A DNA stretch of 64,000 bases from Engraulis encrasicolus. Taxonomy: Eukaryota; Chordata; Actinopteri; Clupeiformes; Engraulidae. Numbering within the stretch: the stretch's first letter is position 1; every line of letters starts with the position of its first letter. Where the stretch lies: assembly GCF_034702125.1 (NCBI RefSeq), contig NC_085867.1:46658262-46722261 (forward strand). Direction: 5' to 3'. Shown here in pieces: positions 38,102 through 50,781 of this stretch. The position numbers and the translations under genes are program-made. Under the pieces are notes generated by a model that was not told the origin of the DNA, ran no database searches, and saw only the letters and a program-made list of their open reading frames with translations.

Positions 38102-39765
38102 GGGTCATTCCACGCCAAATCAACAAGAGCCCGCGCACTTAGGTCTCAAAAAATTCTGAAAATATTACCAAGTGTACCCATGGTACTTAAGAGAAGCACT
38201 GTAAATTTATTTGAATGTAAGATGTATACTCTCCGTGTTACAGCCAATTTTACTGGGGGAGGGGGGTGCCCATTTTGTTCACACTCTTTTTTTTGTCAAA
38301 GTTCACAAGCCCGTAGCTCAAGAACTAAACCATGTAGTCAGCTCAAATTTGGCATGCTAGTACATAGATAGGAAGAGTTTGTTGCAAAACTGTCAGTTTT
38401 GGTCTGTATGATCCTGCATCGACATAGCATTCCCTCAAAGATGATACAAATTGTACTGGAGTTTTTGGCTGTGCTCTGTTTAGGCCTTCAGAAGACATAT
38501 TTGTGCCCAACATAGCCTCATGATTTTTCCCCCTTGTAGATACAAGTAGAAACACTCCCATAAAAACCTATAAATAGAAAGGAAACCCCATCAGTGTTTG
38601 ACCAGAAGACCTCACAAGTCTGACAAATCATTTTGGGTGTCATTTTCAGAGCACCAGAACACCTTGTGGGATTGTCCACAGATTTTTATTTTATATTTTT
38701 CTTCATTCTCCATGAAGTCTTCTTTTTAAAAATGTCAATGAGACTTGTCTTATGTGATGTTTTCTTTTGTAATTTCCACCCTGAACATGGGCAAAATGCA
38801 AAAAGAGAGCAACATGATTTCGATAACATTTAATGTAAAGACTAAATAATCAAATGCAAATTTTGCCCATATATGATCACCCAAGAGTCCCTGTGCAGGG
38901 GTGCAGGTATCCCTTTCAATTTCAATGATTTCAGGAGCGTTCAATGTGGGAGCAGGTTCGCACACCAAAAGAGACAGTAGGTCAGGCACAAGGAGTCATG
39001 TTGTTACTTTTTTTGACCAGCAGATGGCAGCGGAAGAAACGCATAGAAAACATATTGCCCTCAATGTGCATGTTGCCCATGTTCAGGTTCGAAATTACAA
39101 AAGAAAACACCACGTAAGACAAGTCTCATTTGCATTTTTAGAAAGAAGAATTCATGGAGAATGAAGAAAAAAATAAAATAAAAATCTGTGGACAATCCCA
39201 CAAGGTGTTCTGGTGCTCTGAAAATGACACCCAAAATGATTTGTCAGACTTGTGAGGTCTTCTGGTCAAACACTGATGGAGTTTCCTTTCTATTTATAGA
39301 TTTTTATGGGAGTGTTTCTACTTGTATCTACAAGGGGAAAAAATCATGAGGCTATGTTGGGCACAAATATGTCTTCTGAAGGCCTTAACAGAGCACAGCC
39401 AAAAACTCCAGTACAATTTGTATCATCTTTGAGGGAATGCTATGACAATGCAGGATCATACAGACCAAAACTGACAGTTTTGCAACAAACTCTTCCTATC
39501 TATGTACTAGCATGCCAAATTTGAGCTGACTACATGGTTTAGTTCTTGAGCTACGGGCTTGTGAACTTTGACAAAAAAAAAGAGTGTGAACAAAATGGAC
39601 ACCCCCTCCCCCAGTAAAATTGGCTGTAACACGGAGAGTATACATCTTACATTCAAATAAATTTACAGTGCTTCTCTTAAGTACCATGGGTACACTTGGT
39701 AATATTTTCAGAATTTTTTGAGACCTAAGTGCGCGGGCTCTTGTTGATTTGGCGTGGAATGACCC
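38102..39765. mobile_element. Foldback element with GGGTCATTCCA ends and 4 bp duplication AATT
   Basis: The ends GGGTCATTCCACGCC and its complement are flanked by AATT (38098-38101, 39766-39769). Inverted arms of about 730 bp enclose a loop of roughly 190 bp holding a CTCF-like word. Terminal GGG and a 4 bp duplication suggest the Sola2 group, which is inference from memory. Confidence 0.82.
39017..39030 (+). promoter_or_regulatory. CTCF-like core motif in a foldback element
   Basis: CCAGCAGATGGCAG fits the vertebrate CTCF core CCASYAGRKGGCRS at every position. It lies in the loop of the 38102-39765 element. Confidence 0.4.
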
Positions 39766-39876
39766 AATTAAGGAATTAAGAAGGGCAGCAAAATGAACAA
39801 TTAACCGGACGGTAACACCCCCACCACAAAATGGAGACAAGAGGAAGCTGTCTGAAAGGGATGTTAGGGCTCTAGC

Positions 39877-40099
39877 TAGGGCTGCACGATATCAGAAAAA
39901 AAAAATCGATACTCGATAACAGCATGCAATTTGTCGGCCTGTATCAGGGGCACTGCTTTGGTCGTGGCAGGCTTCCGTTGATATCCAGCTAGAGAAAATG
40001 TTTTATTTGTTATCGATATTTAAGTCATTTTCGCGATTCGCATATCGCCATTCTTGATATCGCTATATCGATACGTTTTCGATATATTGTGCAACTCCA
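39877..40099. mobile_element. Decayed hAT MITE (TAGGGCTGCA family)
   Basis: The left end TAGGGCTGCACGATA matches the family at 60541. The right end GTGCAACTCCA is degenerate and no target duplication is left. The interior has ATCGATA-type repeats. Confidence 0.5.
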
Positions 40100-41757
40100 A
40101 CCCGTACTGTGTAAAAAAAAAACACAGCTACCAAAATCACAGCAGAATTAAATGTGTTCCATTTCCGTTCCATTTAATTCCGTTCCTGTTTCCACCAGAA
40201 CTGTCCGTCAGGAACTCCACAGGGGTCATGAACACGGCCAGGCTGAAACAGGCAAAACCTGTCTAAAACCAGGGTTTATAATTGTATTGTCAAACCCCTG
40301 TATTTCACAGTAGCACTTCTAAGTGATTGGGAAAAAAAGCTTGTCATTCAATATTTCAAATTATACATGCCTGCCTATTCAATAGTACAAAAAGTATCAA
40401 GTGCACTCAAAGGGAAAATTGAAAGACAGAGGGTGGCTGTATCAAAGCAGCAGATGAAAAAAGCCAAAAGTATGTGATGATTCATGCAGTTTACCGGGAG
40501 TGAGACCAATCAGAGAATCTCCAACAGGACGAACGTTCAGTCTCATTGGTTCCCATTGTAGTTAGCTTTGCATGCATACTGCAGTAACTATGGAGTGTCC
40601 ACTAGTTGGCGAGCGTAGTTCAGTCCTTCATGTGGGAAAATGTATGGAATGGAAAGGGGAACCCATATGCTAAATACATTGCTACTGCGATTTCCAGTCA
40701 CAAATATTATCAACAAAACATTCCTGGTAAGCACTATGACTGTTGTTTAACAATAGGCTGTATTGACAAATTGTTCAGGTGTGTAGTTTTACAGCAGGTT
40801 AGAAGATTTCAACCTGTACTCGCTAGCATCGCGCTAATGTTTATGGGTTTGGCCCCATAAAAATTGAGCTTTGTGACCCAGTATATAATAATCTAGTGGC
40901 GCAAAATAATCGAAACGCTACTCAAATGGGGTCTTATTATTTCTAGCTTCGAACTTAATATTAATATTTCAGGACAAAAAATTATAAAAAATCACAAAAA
41001 TTACAATGGTAGAAAACTCCATTGACACCCATTCATTTTGCACTGGCCCGTGGTTAGGGTTAGCCAGTTGTGGCTAGTAGCTAGTTCCGTGAGTGAACAC
41101 CCCCTGCACCAATGCATAGAGACAGAGGTGCATCTTTAACACCAGCCAGCCTGATGAATACTGCTTACTGCTAGAACAAAAAATGTTTTCATTTATGGCC
41201 TTGGTGCCCTGGCTTTTGGCCTTTGTGCCCTTAAAAATGGACAACTCAAAACGCCAAGTGCCCTTGCCCCTGGTACGGGTGTGTTAGCATGCTGTGCCAC
41301 TGCACCCCCCTGAACTCTGATGTCTCTGACATGCTTGAGACGACAGAAAAACAAGTTGGCCAACACTTAAAATAGGCAACACCGAAGATGGTTCTGATAC
41401 AGTATACTGTAGTTAGAAATATTTTGGATATCGTGCATGTAAGCATAATGTATATAACAGTATAATTCACATTGCATTGTTTTGTAGCATTGTTGTCCAT
41501 GGCTACCCATTGTAATGACATTGACAATTATTGTTTCTCAGCAAATTGCGAGTTTGCATTTCGTTATGTTGACACATTAAACTAGTAGTAGTAGAAGATA
41601 CAGTACTTAATTGATCTTGAATCAAAGAAGTCTAAAATAAAGTGCCACCAAAATGCTTTGCTAAATGGCATGCAAAAAAAATGCTCCCACATCGTTTTTG
41701 CACTCACTGCAACTTTATGAAGCCTAGCATGCCAGAAGCCTGTTGGCCAAGGCAGCG

Positions 41758-41801
<44 letters not shown>

Positions 41802-41876
41802 GTCTCTCTCTGTCTCTCTCTGTCTCTCTCTCTGTCTCTCTCTCTCTGTCTCTCTCTCTGTCTCTCTCTCTGTCTC

Positions 41877-41922
<46 letters not shown>
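41758..41922. repeat. CT microsatellite with TGTC interruptions
   Basis: CT run with TGTCTCTCTC-type units in the middle. Confidence 0.9.
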
Positions 41923-41925
<3 letters not shown>

Positions 41926-42659
41926 ATCAAGGTGTGTAATTAAGCTCTGTAGGGGCTATAATTTCATATGATACAGTATGCAGTTTAGGCAAGTGCAACA
42001 CACAGACACAGGGAGAGAGATAGGAGAAGCGAAAGAAGAAGAGAGCGAAAAAGAGACAGAAATGGAGACAAAGTGAAAAGGAAAAAGACTGTGTGTATTT
42101 TGGTGTTTATGTTTGTGTGTGTTTATGCACACAGACACACACACACACAGGGTTGACCTTTAAGGACGTAACGCAAAAAAAGTTTTTCCAATTCCTGAAA
42201 AAAATGATGGAAAAAATTGGGAAAAAAATGTTAAAAAATAAAGAACTTAGTGGTCCGTGGAATTTTGCCTTATTTTTGCCATTTTTGGGAAAATGTGTCC
42301 TGCATCAACACATTGCATAGGCATGTCACACCGCAGGAAATGCATGCATTCCAAATGCTTCATACATTACTGAAAATGTTGTTGGTTAATTTATACATAT
42401 ATATTATATTCCAGGTTTCATTAATGTTACAGTCACACCGCAGAATATTTGACATATAAACCTTTACATAAATCTTAACAAAAATGTTTCTTCTCATCTA
42501 AGACTAATATGAAACATAATGTACCACATCCTCTTTCATTGACATTTGTTTTTTTAAAGGAAAAATAACCGTTTTGTAGGTTTTTAACCAATGTTACGAA
42601 AAAACAAGGCGTCACGTCAACCACCCACCCACACACTCACAGACACACATACACACGTA

Positions 42660-42767
<108 letters not shown>

Positions 42768-43136
42768 TCACTACCAAGCCTTTGTTTTAGAGACACTGCG
42801 AGCTTGTTTTGGTTTCGCGCAAATGTGAGGGTTGTCCGACAGCTGTATGGCTAAACCTTCCCCCACAATCTTTCGCAATAAGACTGCAAATGCAATAGCT
42901 TTTACAGACACTAAATTTATTGGTATAAACTCCCTTCACTTCCTATTGCATTTCAATAGGGTTCCTGCCCAGGACTTGAGATGTTCCGACTGCTGTACTG
43001 GATTTCACAACTGAGTTGGGATTTCTGGGGGAGTTGACCACGTTTTATATGTCTTATTATGACGGCATGACAACAGACCAACAAAGGTCGGCGTCTGCGC
43101 CTACACTTAACACCCGTGTATTGCTTGGTGCGTGCA

Positions 43137-43183
43137 CTGGAGACATTGAGAATGGACTAGCTCCGAAACGTCTGTTTCTCCAG
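43137..43183 (+). ncRNA. Hammerhead-like motif with U3/A8 core (Penelope-type tail to about 43262)
   Basis: Stem I pairs CTGGAG with CTCCAG and ACA with TGT, with a two-base bulge. The core TTGAGAA is at 43146-43152, stem II is GGA/TCC, then GAA, ACGT (43168-43171) and cleavage-site C43172. It is homologous to the motif at 538-584 and better preserved (G12 intact). Confidence 0.62.
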
Positions 43184-43509
43184 TTAACCTTAGACTTCTG
43201 TTGTTTAATTTCGGCTTCAATACAATTTTTTCACACAAGTCTTGTGTGCGCCTCCTTTTTTCCATTATCTTGAGTTATTATGACGGCATGACAGTTCGTT
43301 CAAACAACTCACCATCTTTATTCTGCTCGGGCCATCTTATATAATCTTCACATAAAACACCACACTTCACAAGCGTGATGTAATGTTAGTGTCTGTGTCA
43401 GTGGTAGGAGTGAGACCATATGGAAGACTAGCTCCCTTAATGTTTACATTCTATTTTATATTTATCGTATCTTCTGTTTACATGTTCAATGTTAAATGTT
43501 GAATGTTAA

Positions 43510-43842
43510 AGTGATACTGTCCCATTTTTGGAAATGAGCTTATTTTACACCTCCCCTTAAGTTAAATAATAAGGTTTTACTGTTCTCCTGTACTTTCAAC
43601 CGTTTTCTAGTTATGGCAGTGCACATTTCACCTCCAAGCTAACAGTTAACATTGAGTCCTATGAGACCAGTTAGCCGTGAGCTGGTCTCATAGGGCTCAA
43701 TGTTAACTGCTAGCATGGAGGTAAAATTTGCACTGCCATACCCAGAGAACGGTTGAAAGTACAGGAGAATGGTAAAACCTCATTATTTAACTCAAGGGGA
43801 GGTATAAAATAAGCTTATTTCCAAAAATGGGACAGTATCACT
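43510..43842. mobile_element. Palindromic MITE with TTAA duplications
   Basis: The ends AGTGATACTGTCCC and its complement are flanked by TTAA (43506-43509, 43843-43846). The arms of about 160 bp leave a short loop. A TTAA target fits piggyBac or Kolobok. Confidence 0.8.
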
Positions 43843-44125
43843 TTAAATGTTAAATGTTCATTTGTACTGTATTTATTATTGACCACTTATTGTTACCAGT
43901 CCATTACTGTTACCTGTCCTGTCTTGCACTTTATGTCAGTCTGTAAAATGTCAGTCTTATATATGTCTATGTCCTGGCATGGTATAGAGAGAAAACGTAA
44001 TTTAATTTCCTTGTATGACTTGTGCATAAGAAGAAAGTGACAATAAAAGCGAACTTGACTTGATTTTGAGATACTAAGAGGGAAGAGAGATGTAAGCGAA
44101 AATCGTGTTTGGAGCATACTTTCTG

Positions 44126-44345
44126 TGGGCAGTTATAGCTCAATGGTTAGAGCGCTTAGATCAGAGGGTTGCAGGTTCAAATCCCACCCTTACCAGCACC
44201 TTCATCCATGGCTGAAGTGCCCTTGAGCTAAGGCACCTAACCCCAACATTGCTCCAGGGTCTGTAACCAATACCCCGTGCCTAAATAACTGTAAGTCACT
44301 TTGGATAAAAAGCTTCAGCTTAACGTAATGTAATGTAATACACGT
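44126..44345 (+). mobile_element. tRNA-derived SINE with LINE-like tail
   Basis: The box A region is TATAGCTCAATGG and box B is GGTTCAAATCC. The tail is AAGTCACTTTGGATAAAAAG, followed by TAATGTAATGTAA. This tail is common in fish repeats. Confidence 0.75.
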
Positions 44346-44451
44346 AAAACAGACAAAAAAATCACAAAAAAGTTTTTCTATGAGGGATAGCCTCTGAAAT
44401 TATTACGTATTAAAGGGACACTGTGCAGTGTAAAAACAAAGAAATCATTTT

Positions 44452-44583
44452 TACAAAAGTATTCACAGCCTTTGCTTAATACTTTGTAGAACCACCTTTG
44501 GCAGCTTCTGCATTCAATTTTTCATATCGAAATGAAAAGGGATTAATGCAAGGTGAATGTGAATACTTTCCGGATTGACTGTA
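44452..44583. mobile_element. Internally deleted Tc1-like remnant
   Basis: AAGTATTCACAGCCTTTG and ACCACCTTTGGCAGC are typical of one Tc1-like 5' region. The right end GTGAATACTTTCCGGATTGA closes with CTGTA. Only about 130 bp remain. Confidence 0.55.
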
Positions 44584-45174
44584 TGGCCCTCCACCCTCCA
44601 GTTGCCCATCCCTGCTGTAGGCATTCTATACAGGACTGGCCCACTGAGGTGGCACTGTTTGATAAAGGGCATCAACTGACTACTTTTGACTACAAGTAAA
44701 AGGACTGATGGCTCCAGTCGTGGCTCAAATGGCTGAGACACTGATTCTTACACAGGGGACGCGTAACAAAAAAACCTGAAGACTGCACTCAGTACTCAGC
44801 CAGTTATTTCAGCTTTCCACCGCCCAATTCCCCCATCCACGTCAGTCCATTTTATCAAGGGAATCTGTGTCTAATGACGTACAAAGGAAAGGTAGACTAC
44901 TTAGTCTCAGTGCTGCTGGCCTGAGGTCAACGTGAACTCAACAATAGTTGGATGAGCTCTTTGCAGATCTTCTGGCCTTGGGTCAGTCTCACTATTCTCA
45001 GATGAGTCCCTTTTATGTATTTACTGAGTGATCAATGGCAACCTTCTAAGATGAATCTGAGACACTGCGTATGAACTGGTATCAAATCAATGTCTTCAAA
45101 AAAGTAAGAGTATGCACATCCCACCTCTCTGAGGCCAGGTGCAGGACAAAGATGCGCCTGATAGTGGAAAAGAC

Positions 45175-45216
45175 ATATGCCTGATGTAGACCCTGTTGGA
45201 TCGAAACGTTGTATGA
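45175..45216 (+). ncRNA. Hammerhead-like motif with near-canonical core
   Basis: The core CTGATGT (45181-45187) keeps C3 and G8 but has T at position 9. Stem II is GACCC/GGATC with one mismatch and a TGTT loop. GAA, ACGT (45206-45209) and T45210 follow. Stem I is five pairs, two of them wobble. The next 50 bp look like a Penelope-type tail. Confidence 0.5.
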
Positions 45217-45575
45217 CCTGAATACATTTTCAAAGCGGAGCCACAGTGTGCAGACTTCTACTCTTTTCTATTAACCCATTTTGTCCTAAGCCCTTTTTGG
45301 GATAGGGTGCCCTCTGCCTATTAAAACCTAAATATCTCAGCCTCCGAAGCACATAAAAACATGAAATAAGCTGTATTAAAAGCTAGGACCTTCATTGTGC
45401 ACTGGATTGTGTTCATTCCGCTCTAACATACTCACATTGTTAATACAAGAGCTCAAATATCAAGAACTTGATATATAACAGTGTATATGTCGCTCCAGGA
45501 CACAATGGGTGAAATCAATGTCTCCCGATGAATCCGAGACATTCTGCATGTAATGTACTGGTCTTAAGAGTAGAG

Positions 45576-45905
45576 CAGGGATGTCAAACTCAGGCCCGGG
45601 GGCCAAATTTGGCCCGCGGAGCCATTTTATTTGTCCCGCGAGATCATTTCAAATGTCTATTACAGTTGGCCCACATACACCATCAATGTATGCATAATAT
45701 GACTTAAACATGAATTTTGCTATGTCACAGGATGTGTAGACACATTTGAACTAACAAATATGATGAGAAAGAGTGTGAACTGTAACTATGAGTATGAAGT
45801 GCATTCATACACAATTTTAGTCGATTTCTTTAATTAATTGCGGAGTTCGGCCCGCGTCTTCGTTACAGATTTTTATTTTGGCCACATTTGAGTTTGACAC
45901 CCCTA
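45576..45905. mobile_element. hAT MITE (duplication GAGTAGAG)
   Basis: The left end is CAGGGATGTCAAACTC and the right end GAGTTTGACACCCCTA, where the terminal base has mutated. Perfect GAGTAGAG duplications lie at 45568-45575 and 45906-45913. Confidence 0.88.
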
Positions 45906-46485
45906 GAGTAGAGTGAGCCTCAGTGTTAAGACATTTTGACCACAACAAACAGCCAAAACGAATATTTAAATCTGACTCGTAGGACTGAGGGGAGGAACAG
46001 GCCAAAATGATCAACAGTCCACCGGGGCAAATGCCCTGTATGCCTTATGGCCAATCCAGCTATGGACTGACACGTCCCAAACCACTGCTGCCTTCGCTTC
46101 ACTCAGTCTGTGCAGACGGTTTATTTTACTAGAGTGACGCACAGCAGAGTGGAAGGTCATCCCAAGGACATCATGTGAGCAGTTGCAGCAGCGCTACAAT
46201 TCAAGACTTGTCCAGTACAGAGCCAGGCAGGCAGCTAGATGGAACGCTTAGCACGTTTTCACAGTGATGAATGGAAGACTTTCAAAGGTAACGTCCTCTT
46301 CCATCCTGAAGACTTCAACGGAAACATTTACTGCGTAAAAAAAAGTCTTGGAAAGACTCAAATGGAAACATGAACTCCATGTACTGTAGGATGTACGCTT
46401 GATGTGACTGATGCAGACTGAAGACAGGTTTCTAGCTGAGACAGATGCAGTGCTTATGTTGTTGTTGGGATCGGAAGTGCCTTCT

Positions 46486-46660
<175 letters not shown>

Positions 46661-47257
46661 GTGTGCAAAGCCAGTGGCGGGAAAATTACACACCCCCCCC
46701 CCACACACACACACACACACACACACACTTCAAAAAATGCTCAAATAAACAGTATACCCACCATGAAAAAGTAGACTACACCACTGGTGTCAGCCTATAA
46801 TGAAAAAGCTGTTTGTTTAAATAGGTGTAAACATATTTTCTGGTCACTTTTGATGCCTTGTAGTCGCGTGGACCTGCCCATTGTTGCAGTGGCAACATTC
46901 TATAAAGCGACTAGATTCTACAAGGCTCGGAGGGGGGATTGTTGCTCTATTGCATGTGCGCACTAGGGCTGGCACGATACAGAAAAACAGAGCCCACTCG
47001 ATTTTGTTCCATCCCATTCTATTCTGATAGATGTATACCGTAGATCCTAGGGAAAATTAGAGCAGACAGCAATTTAAATATACATCGAATACCTGAATAA
47101 ACTGAATAGAAATAGACCTCAAACCCACATTCAAACATACTGTACAGTAGCCTATGTAGGATTGTAGTTGTGATTCCAGCCATTTGGGGGACCCCAGGCA
47201 AAATATACTGTAGACATCGGGGGCCCACTTTGAAGTCTTTTTGATGATATTGAGGAT

Positions 47258-47620
47258 GCTCTCAATCCAACAGGAAAGCACTTCAGAGGGTTGTGCGCAT
47301 AGCACAGACCATATGCGGCTGTGACTCACCCTCCATACTGGAGCTATTTGAGGGAAGATGCATCAGGAAGGCAAAAAAAATCTTGAATGATCCTAGTCAT
47401 CCCAACCATGAACTGTTTGAGATGTTACCATCTGCTAAACGGTATAGAAGCCTGAAAGCTCACACTACCAGACTCCGAAGTAGTTTCTTTCACCAAGCAG
47501 ATAGATTGCTGAACTCATGCTGAAGACAACAAGGCACTTTCTTTGCACTTTTTTCACCCCCAACAATTTTTAATCTTAGGCTTCAATAATAAGCGTAATA
47601 CACAAATCTTGAATCTTGAC
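47258..47620 (+). pseudogene. 3' end of a non-LTR retrotransposon ORF2, 5'-truncated
   Basis: Plus-strand translation gives NRKALQRVVRIAQTICGCD, later RCIRKAKKILNDPSHPNHEL, then LPSAKRYRS and a stop at about 47523. This is the C-terminal tail seen in fish LINE reverse-transcriptase ORFs (L2/CR1-like, clade uncertain). About 100 bp of 3' UTR follow, ending in AATCTTGAATCTTG. Confidence 0.7.
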
Positions 47621-47740
47621 TGCAGATTGGAGCCCAAGAGCAGTTGCCCATTCACCTAAAATGGTGGGCCCATTCACCTAAAAGCCAGCTCTGTAATGGG
47701 TGCAGTGACAGCTGGAGATGGACGCACTGATCCAGGGCAT

Positions 47741-47916
47741 TTAATTCTATTCTACTCTACTCTACTCTACTCTAATTTACTCTATTCTACTCTACTCTAC
47801 TCTACTCTACTCTATTCTATTCTATTCTATTCTATTCTATTCTATTCTACTCTACTCTACTCTACTCTATTCTATTCTATTCTATTCTATTCTATTCTAC
47901 TCTACTCTACTCTATC
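47741..47916. repeat. TCTAC/TCTAT pentamer microsatellite
   Basis: Alternating blocks of TCTAC and TCTAT units over about 175 bp. Confidence 0.92.
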
Positions 47917-47989
47917 CATTCAAACATGCCGTACAGAAGCCAATGTAAGATGTATGTAAGATTGATTCAGATACAGATGGAGATAGATA

Positions 47990-48125
47990 TACTGTACAGA
48001 GATAGAGATGCTGTACTGTGGAGATAGATATCCTGTACTGTGGAGACAGATATCCTGTACTGTAGAGATCCTGTACTGTGGAGATAGAGATGCTGTACTG
48101 TGGAGATAGATATACTGTACTGTAT
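47990..48125. repeat. Minisatellite of about 23 bp (GAGATAGATATCCTGTACTG)
   Basis: Five or six units, one shortened, each containing CTGTACTGT. Confidence 0.85.
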
Positions 48126-48179
48126 ACTGATCCAGGGCCACATGTGACACATTTATAGTCGGCCACCAGCTCCCCAGCT

Positions 48180-48735
48180 GACCAGGGAACAGCACACACA
48201 CATACAGTACATCTGGACACACACACATACACACATACACACACACAGTACATCTAGAGACACTGCCTACTGTATATCAGCACACACACATACAGTACAT
48301 CTGGAGACACACACACACATACACACATACACACACAGTACATCTAGAGACACTGCCTACTGTATATCAGCACACACACATACAGTACATCTGGAGACAC
48401 ACACACACACACACATACACACACATACACACACATACAGTACATCTGGAGACACTGCCTACAGCAGGGGTTCCCAACCTTTTTCAACTTGGGGCCCACT
48501 CGAAATTGTCAAAAATGTTAGGGGCCCACCTCTGACCCAATAGAGAATAAAACTAAAATTTTTATTATTATTTTTGGAAAATGATTTCAAGGCCCACTTG
48601 GAATAACTTCAGGGCCCACCAGTAGGCCCCGGCCCATAGGTTGGGAACCACTGGCCTACTGTATATCAGCAACACACACATACAGTACATCTGGAGACAC
48701 TGCCTACTGTATATCAGCACACACACATACGGCTG
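48180..48735. repeat. Minisatellite with CAGTACATCTGGAGACACTG units
   Basis: Units of CACACATACAGTACATCTGG and GACACTGCCTACTGTATATC are interspersed with CA runs and interrupted by the hAT MITE at 48465-48653. Confidence 0.85.
48465..48653. mobile_element. hAT MITE inside a minisatellite
   Basis: The termini are CAGGGGTTCCCAACC and GGTTGGGAACCACTG. The flanking 8-mers GCCTACAG and GCCTACTG match at 7 of 8. It split one unit of the surrounding minisatellite. Confidence 0.85.
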
Positions 48736-48824
48736 GAGGCACTGCCTACTGTACTGTATAATATTTTCAGCACGGCCTTGTTACACAGTCTGGCATCCAG
48801 GGCAGCCTACAGTTGGGTACAGAC

Positions 48825-49444
48825 TAGAGCATGACACGGGAGTGGATTTTCACTCCCGTCCCATCCCGTCCCGGACTAGAGTAAAAGAAATAAATCCCAT
48901 CCCGTCCACTCCTGAAATGAATGTCTCCCAATCCTGCCCACTCCCACTCAAAATCAACCCCACTCCCATTTCGTCAAAAAAACTAGGCTTTTTTGGTTTG
49001 TTTTTTAAAGAAAAAATAAGCGGCATTCCCGCTCCCGTTCATTTTTATTCCCGCTCCTGCCCGCTCCCATTCATCTTTATTCCCGCTCCTGCCCGCTCCC
49101 ATTCATCTTAATTCCCGCTCATGCCCGCTACCAAATCCTCTTTCAAATTTTGACTCCCATCCCACGTTGAATGGGAGCGGGCAGGAGCGGGAATAAAAAT
49201 GAACGGCAGCAGGAATGCCAAAAATAGATGATGATTTTCATCATAAAAAAGCATAGTTTTTTTGACGAACCGGGAGTGGGATTGATTGTGAGTGGGAGTG
49301 GGCAGGATTGGGAGAGGATTCTTACAGGAGTGCACGGGATGGGATTTTTTCTTTTACTCCAGCCCGGATGGGACAGGATGGGATTTTTTTCTTCTGGGAC
49401 TGGGATGGGACAGGAGTGAAAATCCACTGCCGTGTTATGCTCTA
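48825..49444. mobile_element. Foldback hAT-type element (TAGAGCATG ends)
   Basis: The left end TAGAGCATGACACGG and right end CCGTGTTATGCTCTA extend into long inverted arms built of CCCATCCCGT-like repeats. The flanking 8-mers at 48817-48824 and 49445-49452 match at 7 of 8. Confidence 0.8.
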
Positions 49445-50596
49445 GTCCAGACAGGGCAAGTGGTCGGTTGTCTGGGCCCAGGGAGAGAGGGAGTGTCGTG
49501 CCAAAAAGCGAGTCCCTGCCAGAACACTAGTGCTCTCGTTGAAACCAATGGAAACCAATGTCCAATTTTCCAGATATTTTTCACCCATTTTTGCAGACAA
49601 ATCCGACACAACTTAAGATGGAAAGCCTATCAATAAAGCATCTACATTACTTGTGGAACTACTGCAAAGAGCTGGTTACAATTTCAGTATTATTTCCATA
49701 AAAGAATCAAAGAATTGTCATAACAAATGTTACAGTTTCATTCAAATAGCTCATATTAAGTGGAGGACGAGTAATGTTACATAAGCAAGTGTTTAGTTAC
49801 AGTTTTTGCCTACTGCTTAAACACTATAGGCAGATGCTTAAACCAAAGTAGCATATCGTTAAGTTGTTGGTGCATAACTTAAACACCTATTGCTTGATAA
49901 AAGTAAGGGTCATTTCACGTGAAATCAGACACTTTGGGACCCGACCGACCCGGATTTCAATCATACTTGGTGTGCCTTTTTAGTAGCAAGGTAGCACCCC
50001 AGAACTGCATTGGTTTGAATCTGACACTAATATTAAGGGAGAAACAGACTAGGAAAGGTTCACATGTGAGGGTAGGACACTATACATTCAGCCTTGAATA
50101 TATCAGTCAGTGTTAGTCACAAAAAGATGCCTGTGGTGTTATTTGAAAGCTCTTTTCCGGCTCTACATATTACACAATCAGCTTGGAATACAACAACTCT
50201 CAGAATATGAATTATGATAAATTGAAAAATTAAAAATTGAATATCTAAAAAAACTATATTTTAAAATGGCCAGTTCCTTGTCCAAACGTAGCCGGCAATG
50301 TCATTAGCAACACCTCAAATGCTGGTGTTCGGTTCTTTATTCATGTCAGAGAGAATTTGACTCACAAATATGGCATCATACAGACCACTTACTAATAATA
50401 TGGTAATACCATAGTAGCATCACATGACAAAAAAAAAATTAAAAAAAATGGTCAGTTTCCATGGTCCCAGCTTTCAGAAACTAAGGCAGATGTCCATTTA
50501 TACACACCAAATGATGATATGTGAATGTTTGAACATTCCTTCTCTGTGTACCTGTGTCATCTTCCCTTTACCGTACTTTAAAGAGATAATCAATGG

Positions 50597-50781
50597 CTAC
50601 ACTCTCATTTTGTACTCTACCAGTGCATTTGAAGCAGCAGCTGTGTCTTTTGTAGATAATGTATAAGTACGTCCCGTTGCAGTTACAGGTTCCACTACCA
50701 GAAGCACATCCTGATGATCCATGACAAGTCTATCTGGTCTGAAGGGAAAAGTGAAGGATGGAGATGGTCCATGAGGATGCA
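50597..50781 (-). pseudogene. Transposon-borne protein of unknown function, C-terminal part
   Basis: It continues in frame from the upstream part as HPHGPSPSFTFPFRPDRL and ends with a stop at 50597. The break falls exactly at the TGCA duplication, within a CTG CAT codon pair. Function is unknown. Confidence 0.55.

Noticed and set aside
38180..39840. Mirrored open frames such as the pair at 38343-38561 and 39306-39524
   Set aside because: They are the same inverted-arm sequence read twice; the element is non-coding.
40606..40860. 84-codon open frame
   Set aside because: No conserved motif, ordinary length for chance, and no splice context.
44126..44200. tRNA gene
   Set aside because: Boxes A and B are present, but the sequence runs on into a SINE body and LINE-like tail, and cloverleaf arms are poor.
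46966..47000. hAT end TAGGGCTGGCACGATAC
   Set aside because: Only one end is present, with no partner or duplication, so it was not listed as an element.
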